NCBI RefSeq assembly: GCF_000348725.1
Contig: NC_020813.1
Coordinates: forward strand, 2,107,057-2,171,056
Origin: Pseudobdellovibrio exovorus JSS
Lineage (GTDB): Bacteria > Bdellovibrionota > Bdellovibrionia > Bdellovibrionales > Bdellovibrionaceae
Direction of reading: 5' to 3'
Length of the DNA stretch: 64,000 bases
The translations under genes were made by a program, and so were the position numbers. Each line of letters begins with the position of its first letter. Position 1 is the first letter of the stretch. Of this stretch, positions 9,113 to 16,982 are shown piece by piece. The notes under the pieces are model-generated. The model was not told the DNA's origin and did no database searches. It saw nothing but the letters and a program-made list of their open reading frames with translations.

Positions 9113-9994
9113 TCACATTCCAGCATGATCTTCTAAATTTTTTTTGACCTGCTGAAAGTGACCTTGCGTTGGATTTTCCAAAATCAACTTGTTCACTTCA
9201 AAAAAAGCAGGACCATACAATCGCTGATCTCTTAAAACTCGTATGTAACAAGAGCTCATTTCTTCATCAAAGTCATGGCGATCAAGGTAGTACTGAATTT
9301 TACCAATAACCTCATCGACTTTTTCCACACTGCGACCGCACCACTGAGCCAATAACTTCAATCCCGTCGCATTTTCAGGGTTAACATCCAAAGCACGCTC
9401 TAAATTTGCTAGTGCTAATTCTCGGTCACCCATTTCGTCATGTAAAATAGCTAGGCTCACCCATGCACGATCATTTTGTGCATTGAGTTCAACTGAGCGA
9501 CGAAACTTATCTAACGCCATATTTTTATCATCTTCGGCCAAAGCGACGAGTCCCATCGCCCAAACAAGAAGCGCATCTTCTTCATGGCCTTTGCTTTGTT
9601 CTGCCAACTCGCGAATGCCCTCGTGATCTGAAAACTCAATATAAACACGCACCAAACAGTGTGTTAATGAGCGTTGCTGTACATGAGTCAAATCACGCTC
9701 TTGCAAAAATAAGCCTATATCCAAAGCTTCATTCAAACGCCCTTGCGTATAAAGCACATACATCAAATCCAAATAGGCTGCGGAAGAATCTGAAATTTTA
9801 GCAGTGGCCGTTAATGTTTTTACCAGCCCTGCATAGTCAGCCAGCGCCGTTTGCGTCTGCGCTAACAAACCTAAGAAATACAAATTGTGACTGTATTCAT
9901 TTGAAACTTCGACTAGCTTTCGCATAGCGGAAGAATAGCGTTGAGATTGCAGATCACCCTCGATCTGACCAAAGACTTGAGTTTGCGGCATCAT
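9113..9994 (-). CDS. TPR-repeat protein
   Basis: A 293-residue soluble all-helical protein of tetratricopeptide repeats. The clearest lie at about residues 145-225, where RAWVSLAILHDEMGDRELAL and a following ALDVNPENATGLKLLAQW show the W/L/G/Y/A/P pattern. TPR proteins are protein-binding scaffolds. There is no signal peptide. ATGs occur at 9994 and 9991; GGAGG fits the second better. It is the first gene of the operon that continues with the histidine kinase 13 bases later, so it may help that signalling pathway. The partner is unknown. Confidence 0.8.
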   Translation of the reverse strand: MMPQTQVFGQIEGDLQSQRYSSAMRKLVEVSNEYSHNLYFLGLLAQTQTALADYAGLVKTLTATAKISDSSAAYLDLMYVLYTQGRLNEALDIGLFLQERDLTHVQQRSLTHCLVRVYIEFSDHEGIRELAEQSKGHEEDALLVWAMGLVALAEDDKNMALDKFRRSVELNAQNDRAWVSLAILHDEMGDRELALANLERALDVNPENATGLKLLAQWCGRSVEKVDEVIGKIQYYLDRHDFDEEMSSCYIRVLRDQRLYGPAFFEVNKLILENPTQGHFQQVKKNLEDHAGM

Positions 9995-10107
9995 GCCCTC
10001 CGAAAAAGCGACACATCATATGTCGCATATATTTCGAAAGCAATGATGGTGCCATGCCCAAAACTTATTTATGAAGTTTGATTCTTTTTTCAACCAAGAT
10101 CTCTGAC

Positions 10108-10131
10108 AGCCAGTCAAAACTCTGACTGGCT
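10108..10131. terminator. Hairpin between flagellar and TPR genes
   Basis: Arms AGCCAGTCA and TGACTGGCT with the loop aaactc form a 9-bp stem between the FliT-like gene and the TPR gene. No T-run follows on either strand, so it may be a factor-dependent or processing site and not a simple intrinsic terminator. Confidence 0.45.
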
Positions 10132-10195
10132 CTTCATCAAATCTAGACTAAAATCAAATAGCGCCGTGACCAATGGTCATGCTGACGCTTGCGAC

Positions 10196-10600
10196 TTAAG
10201 CAGCTGTGATCTTATATCCACCTAAAGCTTTGCGCGCTTTTTTCACACCTTGTAGTTCTTGGATGATTTGCGACTTCGCGCTGTCAATCAATCCCAAGAT
10301 AACTAAATCTTGCTCTAAGATGCGTTTTACATAAGCTTCTTTCGTGCGCAACATATCACGGATTTGTGCTTTTTGCTCTTCCGTGTATTGCCCACTTACA
10401 TCTTTATGTAATTGGTGCGATCTGTGGATTTCATTATCAATGTACTTAATAATTTTAAGTAGATCTTCCCGTTGATGATAAAATGTCTCAAGCTGATCAA
10501 ACCCTCCAGCTTGCAATCGAGTGATCTCGGACTCATTCAAAGAGAAAAACTTCTCTAGAAAATGGTTTTTCTCGTTCAAAAATTGTATTAAGCGAATCAT
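10196..10600 (-). CDS. FliT/FlgN-like flagellar export chaperone
   Basis: A 134-residue soluble, almost wholly helical protein with no signal peptide. It is rich in charged residues and starts with MIRLIQFLNEKNHFLEKFFSLNESE, the kind of four-helix chaperone that escorts hook-associated or cap proteins to the flagellar export gate. The assignment rests mostly on position: its start overlaps the stop of fliS by four bases, and in many bacteria the order is fliD-fliS-fliT. Sequence alone would not separate FliT from FlgN. It is the last gene of the flagellar block. Confidence 0.6.
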   Translation of the reverse strand: MIRLIQFLNEKNHFLEKFFSLNESEITRLQAGGFDQLETFYHQREDLLKIIKYIDNEIHRSHQLHKDVSGQYTEEQKAQIRDMLRTKEAYVKRILEQDLVILGLIDSAKSQIIQELQGVKKARKALGGYKITAA

Positions 10601-10998
10601 GCTGCCCCCCCTTTTTGTTCACTTTCCTTTTTCAACTTCTCGACGGCCAGTTTCCAGCCATCATAAAGGTTCTCTAGAATCTTCAGATTTTCTCTGAGAG
10701 GTTCCGGATCACCCTTCAAGTTCGCCTGTGTATAGCGTTCCATCATATACACATACAGTTGTTCTAACTGTTGAGCCAATTCGCCTCCAACTTTGTGGTC
10801 CAGCGTTGCATTCAGCTCGGCAATAATGTCAAAAGCCCTCATTAAATTATGAGAACGATCTGCTACTTTTTTCTGTTCTGCACCTTGAATGGCAAGTTTA
10901 GTGAACTTGATTGCTCCTTCGTAAAGCATAAGCAATATCTGCTCACGGCTTGCACTCAGTACAGATGTCTGTTTGTATTTTTGATACGGATTCGCCAC
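10597..10998 (-). CDS. fliS: Flagellin export chaperone FliS
   Basis: A 133-residue protein beginning MANPYQKYKQTSVLSASREQ and continuing ILLMLYEGAIKF, the classic FliS signature in which the Y-x-x-x and LYEGAI segments form the flagellin-binding groove. It binds the C-terminal helix of flagellin in the cytoplasm and prevents early polymerisation. It starts four bases after the fliD stop and overlaps the FliT-like gene, matching the standard fliDST arrangement. Two flagellin clients are encoded just upstream. Confidence 0.94.
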   Translation of the reverse strand: MANPYQKYKQTSVLSASREQILLMLYEGAIKFTKLAIQGAEQKKVADRSHNLMRAFDIIAELNATLDHKVGGELAQQLEQLYVYMMERYTQANLKGDPEPLRENLKILENLYDGWKLAVEKLKKESEQKGGAA

Positions 10999-11002
10999 TT
11001 AG

Positions 11003-12358
11003 TTATCCCCCCCCGCCAATTGCTGCCGAAGCACCTTGGGTTTGTAATTTCGACATTGATTCTTCCATTTTCGCAAATTGTCTTCTGAGCTGCTCTTCAC
11101 GTTTGCTGAGCATTCTTTCTTTTGCATCGATACGACGATCAATTTGTGACATTCGCTCTTGCATAGATTTTTTACGTGTTGTCACTGGTCCACTTTGCGC
11201 ATCTACAATGCTGCCAAGTCTATTTTTCATTGTCGTAACGAATCCGTTGGTCACAAAATCGCCACGTAAAAACTCCACTACATCTTCTGGGTTTTCCGAT
11301 ACGATTTTATTAAATTTATCCTGATTCAAATTCAATGTACCATTACGATTAAACTCGACACCCAGCTCTAGTATTCTTTTAAATTTACTATTCGTCTGCT
11401 GAGGATCTTGAATCATGCTGCGCAGACGGCTTTCCGTCATACGAACCATGCTATCACCACCCAAAGGACCCAAACGCTGATTCCCATCACGATCGGGTGT
11501 TAACTTATTCTGATTTTGAATAAAAGCTAATGCTCCATTGTAGGAATCCACAAATGTCTTGAGTTTGTCCGCGATGACTTCGTAGTTCTCAGTCACTTTT
11601 AAATTCACGACTTCATTAGGTTTAGCCTTTTTAAGATCTAATACGACCCCTGGGATCAAATCGGTGATTTTATTTTCTGTTGCTTCAAACTCGTGACCAT
11701 CAATTTTGTATTTGGCATTTTGCGCTTTATTCGTCGCTACAAATTGTAAATCGCGACGACCATCTAATAAATAGACTGTCGGGAATTTAACTTCATTGTC
11801 ATCACCCGTTTTCAAGCCCGATATTTCTAATTTAAAACTGTCTTCTTTATCACTGCGATCATTCACGACCATCGCTCGCACTCCCGCACCTGAACGATTA
11901 ATCGCCGCAGCTATCTTTTCAAGAGTTGAGTCGCCCTCAGTGATGTAAACTTCTTTTTCGCCCTCTTCCGTTTGGAATTTAATATATCCTACTCCCAAAG
12001 TGGTTTTATCTTTATCAGGGAAGCCATTTGTTACAGCAGATGGTTTTCCCGCCAACTGTACAACCTCTAACGTCCACTCGCCTTTTTCGGCCACGTTAGG
12101 ATCTAAAGTTCCCGTTATGATATCTGGGAAACTTGATTCAAACTTTCTGTCGACGAAACCTCTGGCTCCGACAATCGATGTTAAATTTTTTGAGATGTCG
12201 TTAATTTTAGTTTCAAGATCGGTAACTAATTTTACTTTATCTTCAATTGTATTTTTCTGACCTTGCATCTGCTTAATAGGCATGCGTTCTGCTTCGATCA
12301 CTTGATCGACCAGATTGGGTGGTAACCCGCTTGCTAAGCCATTAATTCTTACAGACAC
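11003..12358 (-). CDS. fliD: Flagellar filament cap protein FliD (HAP2)
   Basis: A 451-residue protein secreted by the flagellar apparatus that caps the filament tip and helps flagellin fold. The N-terminal FliD_N region (MSVRINGLASGLPPNLVDQV) matches the family, and the C-terminal region from about residue 270 includes LKTFVDSYNGALAFIQNQNK and a final coiled coil (about 395-440, with RMSQIDRRIDAKERMLSK) needed for oligomerisation. A glycine-rich tail ends the protein. It sits 192 bases after flaG and directly before fliS. No obvious FliA promoter was seen in front of it. Confidence 0.95.
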   Translation of the reverse strand: MSVRINGLASGLPPNLVDQVIEAERMPIKQMQGQKNTIEDKVKLVTDLETKINDISKNLTSIVGARGFVDRKFESSFPDIITGTLDPNVAEKGEWTLEVVQLAGKPSAVTNGFPDKDKTTLGVGYIKFQTEEGEKEVYITEGDSTLEKIAAAINRSGAGVRAMVVNDRSDKEDSFKLEISGLKTGDDNEVKFPTVYLLDGRRDLQFVATNKAQNAKYKIDGHEFEATENKITDLIPGVVLDLKKAKPNEVVNLKVTENYEVIADKLKTFVDSYNGALAFIQNQNKLTPDRDGNQRLGPLGGDSMVRMTESRLRSMIQDPQQTNSKFKRILELGVEFNRNGTLNLNQDKFNKIVSENPEDVVEFLRGDFVTNGFVTTMKNRLGSIVDAQSGPVTTRKKSMQERMSQIDRRIDAKERMLSKREEQLRRQFAKMEESMSKLQTQGASAAIGGGG

Positions 12359-12550
12359 TTCAGTTCCTCCATGAATTGAAGAGTATTACCTTCTATTATT
12401 ATTCCAGATAATATAGAAAAACCGTGAGTCAATTGATTGGCTTAGACGAAATACGAGTAGGCAAAAACGACCTGTTTTCCCTAGGAAATTCAGCCCTTGG
12501 TCTTAAGTTTTGATGATTTTTAGAGTCTTTAGATCTGTCTTTCGACACTC

Positions 12551-12943
12551 TTAAGCTGTACGCTTTAAAAGCTGGCCCTTTGTCCCCGCCTGAGCAGGCT
12601 CTTCAAAGATGTCCCATAGATCATATTCCGCAATTTTGCGGATCAGTTGTCCTGTAGAATCCTGTACCAAAGCGTATTTCACGTCATTTTCGTAAACCGC
12701 TAATACCACCCACTGCATATCTTTGATAAAACTTTTCTCTCGTAACAGAGCCAAAGCTTTTTCAAATTGCTCGCGTGACATTCTTTCTTTTGGTTTTTCT
12801 TTTTGATAGGACTGCTGTCCATTGGCATCACGATCATGAGTATTATCCGCTTGAATAGGCTTATCCACTTGCGCAACGTTTTTAACTGTCGCCGTTGTCA
12901 CAGAAGAAGTAGCAGTATTTCCAAGAAGATTCTTGATATTCAT
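12551..12943 (-). CDS. flaG: FlaG-family flagellar protein
   Basis: A 130-residue protein. The N-terminal half (1-55) is a polar linker with many Ser, Thr and Gln. The C-terminal half (about 55-120) has the FlaG pattern: a helix EQFEKALALLREK, a hydrophobic strand, then VQDSTGQLIRKIAEYDLWDIF, corresponding to the family's usual D-x-x-T-G-x-x-I-R-x-I-P. FlaG proteins affect filament length and are normally found next to flagellin and fliD, as here. The ATG at 12943 has no ribosome binding site, because a FliA-type promoter lies directly in front; translation may be leaderless or begin later. Confidence 0.82.
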   Translation of the reverse strand: MNIKNLLGNTATSSVTTATVKNVAQVDKPIQADNTHDRDANGQQSYQKEKPKERMSREQFEKALALLREKSFIKDMQWVVLAVYENDVKYALVQDSTGQLIRKIAEYDLWDIFEEPAQAGTKGQLLKRTA

Positions 12944-12950
12944 ACTGTAT

Positions 12951-12977
12951 TTATCGGCAGATTTTAAAGAAGACTTA
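12951..12977 (-). promoter_or_regulatory. FliA (sigma-28) promoter of flaG
   Basis: On the minus strand TAAG (12977-12974), 15 bases, then GCCGATAA (12958-12951). The -10 matches the enterobacterial FliA consensus exactly and the -35 differs from TAAA at one base. The expected start of transcription is at about 12944-12945, one or two bases before the flaG ATG. Confidence 0.75.
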
Positions 12978-13026
12978 AACTGAGATTTTTCTAAAGAAAA
13001 GACTGCCAGAAAGACTAGTCCAGAAA

Positions 13027-13056
13027 CGGAAAAACGAAGGTTTGGTGACCCAAACC
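13027..13056 (-). terminator. Intrinsic terminator of the flagellin gene
   Basis: On the minus strand GGTTTGG-GTCA-CCAAACC is a 7-bp stem with a 4-base loop, followed by TTCGTTTTT. It lies 70 bases after the flagellin stop. A second GC-rich hairpin (GGGCGG/CCGCCC, about 13080-13102) lies between them and could protect the 3' end. Confidence 0.75.
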
Positions 13057-13125
13057 CTCGACAAGTATTATTTTGGACAGGGCGGAGGTCATCGCCCCGC
13101 CCAAAAAACTTAGATTACTAAATTA

Positions 13126-13959
13126 TTATCCAATTAATTTCAGAGCCATTGATGGCATTTGGTTAGCTTGAACCAATGTCGCTGAAGTACCTTGCAACAA
13201 GATGTTGTTACGAGCTAAGTCAGAAGTTGATTGAGCTACGTCAGTATCACGGATACGAGAGTTAGCTGCGCTCAAGTTCTCAGACATAGTACCTAATACG
13301 TCAACAGTTGATGACAATCTGTTTTGTAAAGCACCCAAGTTAGCACGTGAACCATTCACTGTTGATTGAGCAGAATCTAAAGCTGTTAAACCAGCTCTTG
13401 CACCCTCTTTAGAAGAGAAGTCGATGTCATTGATACCCAATTTAGCAACAGTTACATCTGTTTGTGAAGAGTCATAAGAAATCCAGTCAGTAGCTTCGTT
13501 AGCACCAGTACCTACGTGGATATCATATACACCACCAGAACCATTTAACAATTTACGATCACCGAATGATGTAGATTCAGCAACACGTTGAATTTCCGAT
13601 TTTAAAGCATCTACTTCTTTTTGGATGAATCCACGCTCTTTATCACCGATAGAGTCAGAAGCAGCTTGAACACCTAGTTCGCGAAGACGAGTTACAAGGT
13701 TTGAAACCTCACCCATACTTTGCTCAGCAGTTTGTAACATTGAGATACCGTCGTTAGCATTACGAGATGCTTGACCGAATGAACGGATTGTTGATTTTAA
13801 TCCTTCACTGATAGCCAAACCTGCAGCATCGTCACCGGCTTTAGTGATTCTTGAACCAGTTGACAATTGCGCCATACTTTTTTGCATCTCTTTAGAGTTA
13901 GTGTTCATAACTCTTTGTGCATTAATCGACGCTACGTTTGTTGAAATTCTCATTCCCAT
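13126..13959 (-). CDS. fliC: Flagellin (first copy)
   Basis: A 277-residue filament subunit. The N-terminal helix region MGMRISTNVASINAQRVMN, the QLSTGSRITKAGDDAAGLAI segment, the conserved LVTRLRELGVQAASDS, and the C-terminal D0/D1 region ending in LVQANQMPSMALKLIG are all typical. The variable central domain is very short, so the filament surface would be simple. The start has GAGG six bases upstream. A FliA-like promoter about 170 bases upstream gives a long leader. Codon use looks regular and the gene appears intact. It shares its body plan with the second copy at 15755-16582. Confidence 0.96.
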   Translation of the reverse strand: MGMRISTNVASINAQRVMNTNSKEMQKSMAQLSTGSRITKAGDDAAGLAISEGLKSTIRSFGQASRNANDGISMLQTAEQSMGEVSNLVTRLRELGVQAASDSIGDKERGFIQKEVDALKSEIQRVAESTSFGDRKLLNGSGGVYDIHVGTGANEATDWISYDSSQTDVTVAKLGINDIDFSSKEGARAGLTALDSAQSTVNGSRANLGALQNRLSSTVDVLGTMSENLSAANSRIRDTDVAQSTSDLARNNILLQGTSATLVQANQMPSMALKLIG

Positions 13960-14126
13960 TTTAGACCTCTTTCTTTAAAGCCTTTGTCTTTGCAAAGTGC
14001 TTTGTACACGTTGGTGACTTGCTCTCGTCATGCGTGATTCCTACAATCGAAAACTTATTGGCAGTCACACCTTTAAGCCTTCTCGGTACCAAGCCCGTCG
14101 AGTCTGGGTCGTTGTTGTTGATGTAC

Positions 14127-14153
14127 CTTTCGGCTAGTCTGTATGGCGCTTTA
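14127..14153 (-). promoter_or_regulatory. Candidate FliA promoter of first flagellin
   Basis: On the minus strand TAAA (14153-14150), 15 bases, then GCCGAAAG (14134-14127). The spacing equals that of the flaG promoter and the -10 differs from GCCGATAA at two bases. It would give a leader of about 160 bases. Confidence 0.6.
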
Positions 14154-14400
14154 GTCTCGTCCTGCAAAACTAGACCTTCGTCCAACGGAAACTGGACTAA
14201 AGTTTTGAAAAATAGACCATTTTATAGGGTTTTTGCACGATTTAGGGCCTAAAAGGCCTTGGTCCCAACCAGTCTGTATAGGACCTTTCGCTGTCAGACC
14301 TCAGTCTTTGCGACCTTTAGTAGATGTCTAGTCGTGATTCTGGATTTTTCACTCTGTAAGCAGAGTGTTTTCAGAGGGAAAATTCACATTTTTCAGAAAT

Positions 14401-14428
14401 AAAAAAGGGTTGCGTGAGCAACCCTTTT
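14401..14428 (-). terminator. Intrinsic terminator after small secreted protein gene
   Basis: An 11-bp stem, AAAAGGGTTGC and GCAACCCTTTT, with a 4-base loop, followed on the minus strand by TT and ATTTC. It lies 33 bases after the stop at 14461. Confidence 0.85.
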
Positions 14429-14460
14429 ACGAATGAAACTTAAGTTTCAACAGCGACGTA

Positions 14461-14853
14461 TTAGTCAGCTTTTTTAAGTAAGAACTTTGTTGCTTCATCA
14501 CCTAAAGCGTCGATCACAACATTCACTTCTGCACCTTTTGCAGATCTTAAGCTCTCTGCATTCACAGTCGTTACATCAATATTTACTTTCACTTCACTTA
14601 ATAAATCAGACTGACATTTCATATCTGCAGAAAACTTATTTCCCGCAACACTGTACTTACCTTTACATGCGATTGGCTGTGGTAACTCAGATGTGCTCAC
14701 TTTAAAATCCACATCGCCACCGGCTTTTAATTCAAAACTAGCTTGAATCGTACCCGTGTCTGCATCTACAGCTTTATACTTTCCTAATTCCACATTACTT
14801 GCGAATGCAGATCCTGAAGCGACTAATAATAAAGATACTAAAATTGATTTCAT
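14461..14853 (-). CDS. Small secreted protein, paralogue A
   Basis: The product is 130 residues when started at the ATG at 14853, which follows GGAGAGAGGG and begins a clear signal peptide (MKSILVSLLLVASGSAFA). The mature part is beta-rich with one Cys pair (IACKGKYSV and MKCQSD), and ends VNVVIDALGDEATKFLLKK. It is about half identical by eye to the next gene at 15096-15491. Both sit between two flagellin genes and point the same way. I know no function; a periplasmic or surface protein made with the flagellum is a guess from position only. Confidence 0.75.
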   Translation of the reverse strand: MKSILVSLLLVASGSAFASNVELGKYKAVDADTGTIQASFELKAGGDVDFKVSTSELPQPIACKGKYSVAGNKFSADMKCQSDLLSEVKVNIDVTTVNAESLRSAKGAEVNVVIDALGDEATKFLLKKAD

Positions 14854-15012
14854 AAGGCCCTCTCTCCTTTTGGTTTTTGGTTTCGGTAAACTATATGCCA
14901 ATGCTATTCCAGCCCCAAAGGTGTCTAAAATGCTTCTGTGACCATTTCGCTGTATAATTTTCCTAAGCTGAGACACTCTACGCCAAACAATCTAAAATTT
15001 GTTTACATATTA

Positions 15013-15043
15013 ACAAAAAGAAAGGGGCACCTAGGTACCCCTT
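15013..15043 (-). terminator. Intrinsic terminator after paralogue B
   Basis: On the minus strand AAGGGGTAC-CTAG-GTGCCCCTT forms a 9-bp stem with one mismatch, followed by TCTTTTTG. A smaller hairpin (AAGCCTTGAAGGCTT) lies between it and the stop codon. Confidence 0.75.
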
Positions 15044-15095
15044 CAAAAGCTTTATATTGATTTAAGCCCTTTTAAGCCTTTCAAGCCTTGAAGGC

Positions 15096-15491
15096 TTAGT
15101 CGTTCTTTTTCAACAAGAACGGAGTCGCTTCGTCACCTAAGGCATCGATAACCACGTTTACACGTACGCCATCTTTGCTTCTTAAGCCTTCAGGAGTCAC
15201 ATTCGTGATGTCGATTTGTACGCTCGCTGTAGGCAAAAGCGGAGTTGGGCAGTTTACGTTAGCAGTGAAAGTGTTACCTTTTACACTGTATTTACCTTCG
15301 CAACCCGGAGCTGGCATTGTGAAGTCCGGAGATTTCACTGTGAAGTGAACAGTTCCGTTTGCTCTTAATTGAAAGTCAGCGATGATACTTTTCGTATCTG
15401 CATCTACTGCTCTGTATTTTCCTAATTCAACTGTTGCTGCGTTAGCTTGAAAAGCTGCGGCTAAAACTAAAGACATCAATAATGACTTCAT
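15096..15491 (-). CDS. Small secreted protein, paralogue B
   Basis: A 131-residue protein with signal peptide MKSLLMSLVLAAAFQANA and a mature domain closely similar to paralogue A: VELGKYRAVDADTKSI, CEGKYSVKGNTF, then VNVVIDALGDEATPFLLKK. The two conserved cysteines (GCEGKY and VNCPTP) could form a disulfide. The start has only a modest site (AAAGGGG, 6 bases before ATG). The pair arose by tandem duplication and is placed between flagellins. I do not recognise the family. Confidence 0.75.
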   Translation of the reverse strand: MKSLLMSLVLAAAFQANAATVELGKYRAVDADTKSIIADFQLRANGTVHFTVKSPDFTMPAPGCEGKYSVKGNTFTANVNCPTPLLPTASVQIDITNVTPEGLRSKDGVRVNVVIDALGDEATPFLLKKND

Positions 15492-15604
15492 GTGTACCCC
15501 TTTATGTAATGTGGCATTATTACTACACTGACTTTGAAAAGCCTGTAAAGGGACTTAAGTCTTGACATAGAGCGAAAACTCTAGAAATTTTGCTTACTAT
15601 TCGA

Positions 15605-15660
15605 GCGCTTTAAAAGGCTCTCAGACGAAGGCAACGAAGGATCAGAGCCTTTTAAAGTGC
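15605..15660. repeat. Long inverted repeat, 17-nt arms
   Basis: Arms GCGCTTTAAAAGGCTCT (15605-15621) and AGAGCCTTTTAAAGTGC (15644-15660) are complementary over 17 positions with one G-T pair, around a 22-base loop. It is not part of a coding region and lies just beyond the terminator of the second flagellin. It may be a transcript 3' end, a small RNA or a protein site. Confidence 0.7.
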
Positions 15661-15667
15661 TCTGAAT

Positions 15668-15699
15668 AAAAAAGCCCTGATGGCAGTCACCATCAGGGC
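15668..15699 (-). terminator. Intrinsic terminator of second flagellin
   Basis: A 10-bp perfect stem, GCCCTGATGG and CCATCAGGGC, with a 6-base loop, followed on the minus strand by TTTTTTATTC. It is 55 bases after the flagellin stop. Confidence 0.92.
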
Positions 15700-15754
15700 G
15701 GGGTTCTGAAGTTATCTTATTAGGGTGACAACCTCAAAGGATCACCAAAGCACA

Positions 15755-16582
15755 TTAACCCAGCAACTTCATCACAGCATAAGGCTGCTGGTTGGCCTGA
15801 GCCAATACTGATAGACCCGCAGATTGTAACATCGTCGCCGATGCCAAGTCCGAAGACTCTTTCGCAATATCCGCATCCGCGATACGCGAGCGGGCCGCAC
15901 TCATGTTTTCGTACTTCACATCCAACCCATTCACGGTCGATTCTAAGCGCGACTGAATCGCACCAAAACTCGCACGCATGGTGGAAACTTTTTCGAGGGC
16001 CTGTTCGGCATTACTTAATAAATCCCTAGCTCCGGACTTACTTGTAATGTCCACAGAATCTAAATTCAATTCGGAAGAGGTCGCATTCCCTTCAATCCTG
16101 TAAGTAATAATATTTTCTTTTCCAGAGTCAGATCCCACATGGAAGTCAAATGCAGCATTTGATCCGTCCAGTAACATCTTTTCGCCAAATTTTGTTGTTT
16201 TCGCAATACGATCAATCTCGTCGGACAAACTCTTCGCCTCTAACTGTAAGTATTGGCGCTCTTTCTGTCCCACGGAATCGGAAGCCGCTTGCACTCCTAA
16301 TTCACGTAAACGCGTGATCAAGTTAGAAACCTCGGACAATCCACCCTCACCGACCTGAGTCGCTGAGATCGCATTGAAGGCATTACTTCTGGCTTGCGCT
16401 GTCGCTCGAATCTCGGATTTCATATTTTCCGAGATCGCTAAACCGGCCGAGTCATCAGCAGCCCTTACGATACGCGAACCTGTGGATAGTGCCTGCGAGG
16501 CATGTTCTAGCTTTTTCGATTGCGCCGCTAACGATCTTTGCGCGGCTATCGAAGCCATATTCGTTGTCACCCTTAAACCCAT
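15755..16582 (-). CDS. Flagellin (second copy)
   Basis: A 275-residue flagellin. It begins MGLRVTTNMASIAAQRSLAA and has the ALSTGSRIVRAADDSAGLAI and LITRLRELGVQAASDSVG segments and a C-terminus ending VLAQANQQPYAVMKLLG. It clearly differs from the first copy, so the two are old paralogues and may occupy different filament zones. Its C-terminal LLG ending and the ARSRIADADIA segment are canonical. A candidate FliA promoter lies about 220 bases upstream and a strong terminator follows. Start site: AAGGGGG, six bases before ATG. Confidence 0.95.
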   Translation of the reverse strand: MGLRVTTNMASIAAQRSLAAQSKKLEHASQALSTGSRIVRAADDSAGLAISENMKSEIRATAQARSNAFNAISATQVGEGGLSEVSNLITRLRELGVQAASDSVGQKERQYLQLEAKSLSDEIDRIAKTTKFGEKMLLDGSNAAFDFHVGSDSGKENIITYRIEGNATSSELNLDSVDITSKSGARDLLSNAEQALEKVSTMRASFGAIQSRLESTVNGLDVKYENMSAARSRIADADIAKESSDLASATMLQSAGLSVLAQANQQPYAVMKLLG

Positions 16583-16982
16583 ATACGTCCCCCTTGGATA
16601 ATTTGTTGTTACTCTTTCTTTTGTTAAAAACTTTAAAATTATTGGCGAAGGACCTACGAAAAACTCAGGGTGACTGACCTGTGAAGTTCGTAGGTACGCC
16701 TAAGAAGGGATTTGGGGTCTTATCACAGCTTCAGAGAAATCTTCTGCCGTGGAAAGAGATCCGAGGTCACTTATTAGTTCCGCCAACGTGTACGGATATC
16801 TCTTCGGACCTAGGTCTAGGTAACTTTAGCCTTTGGTCTAGTTTTTTTTATGAATTTTAATAAGTATATGATTTTATTGATGATTTATTTTTGAAAAAGC
16901 CAGCCCAAGGTCTAGCTTTAAAGCGACTTAGGTCCAGTTCAGATCTTTTTTGCGACAGTTGAATCTACTGAAAAATCAGATT
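16583..16982. other. Intergenic region upstream of second flagellin
   Basis: This 400-base gap holds the long leader of the second flagellin and a FliA-like promoter at 16802-16828. On the minus strand the word CTAGACC occurs three times (about 16912, 16839, 16816), each followed within a few bases by GG. I see no protein-coding signal. An AT-rich stretch at 16845-16890 could assist promoter opening. Confidence 0.55.
16802..16828 (-). promoter_or_regulatory. Candidate FliA promoter of second flagellin
   Basis: On the minus strand TAAAGTTA (16828-16821) is followed by CCTAGACCTAG and then GTCCGAAG (16809-16802). The -35 matches TAAAGTT fully; the -10 is a weaker match to GCCGATAA. It would give a leader of over 200 bases. 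Confidence 0.45.

Larger units (their letters stand above)
13960..14460. other. Intergenic region: flagellin leader and neighbour's 3' end
   Basis: This 500-base gap holds the long 5' leader of the first flagellin, a FliA-like promoter at 14127-14153, a small hairpin at 14350-14367 (CACTCTG/CAGAGTG) and the terminator of the next gene at 14401-14428. The short words GGTC/GACC recur many times between 14090 and 14340. A 74-codon frame on the minus strand (13961-14185) ends at the flagellin start but begins upstream of the promoter, so I do not call it a gene. Confidence 0.6.

Noticed and set aside
10950..11324. 124-codon plus-strand frame opposite fliS and fliD
   Set aside because: Antisense to two strongly supported flagellar genes, and Cys/Ser-rich as expected from a reversed frame.
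13961..14185. 74-codon minus-strand frame ending at the flagellin start
   Set aside because: It would begin at TTG with no ribosome site and upstream of the FliA-like promoter, so the transcript would lack its start. Probably chance within the leader.
14854..14900. Sigma-54-like GG-N10-GC before small secreted protein A
   Set aside because: TGGAATAGCATTGGCA has the right spacing but few consensus bases outside GG and GC, so it is likely by chance.
13960..16982. c-di-GMP riboswitch in the flagellin leaders
   Set aside because: I looked for the conserved core bases of GEMM-type riboswitches on the minus strand and saw none; a covariance model scan would settle it.
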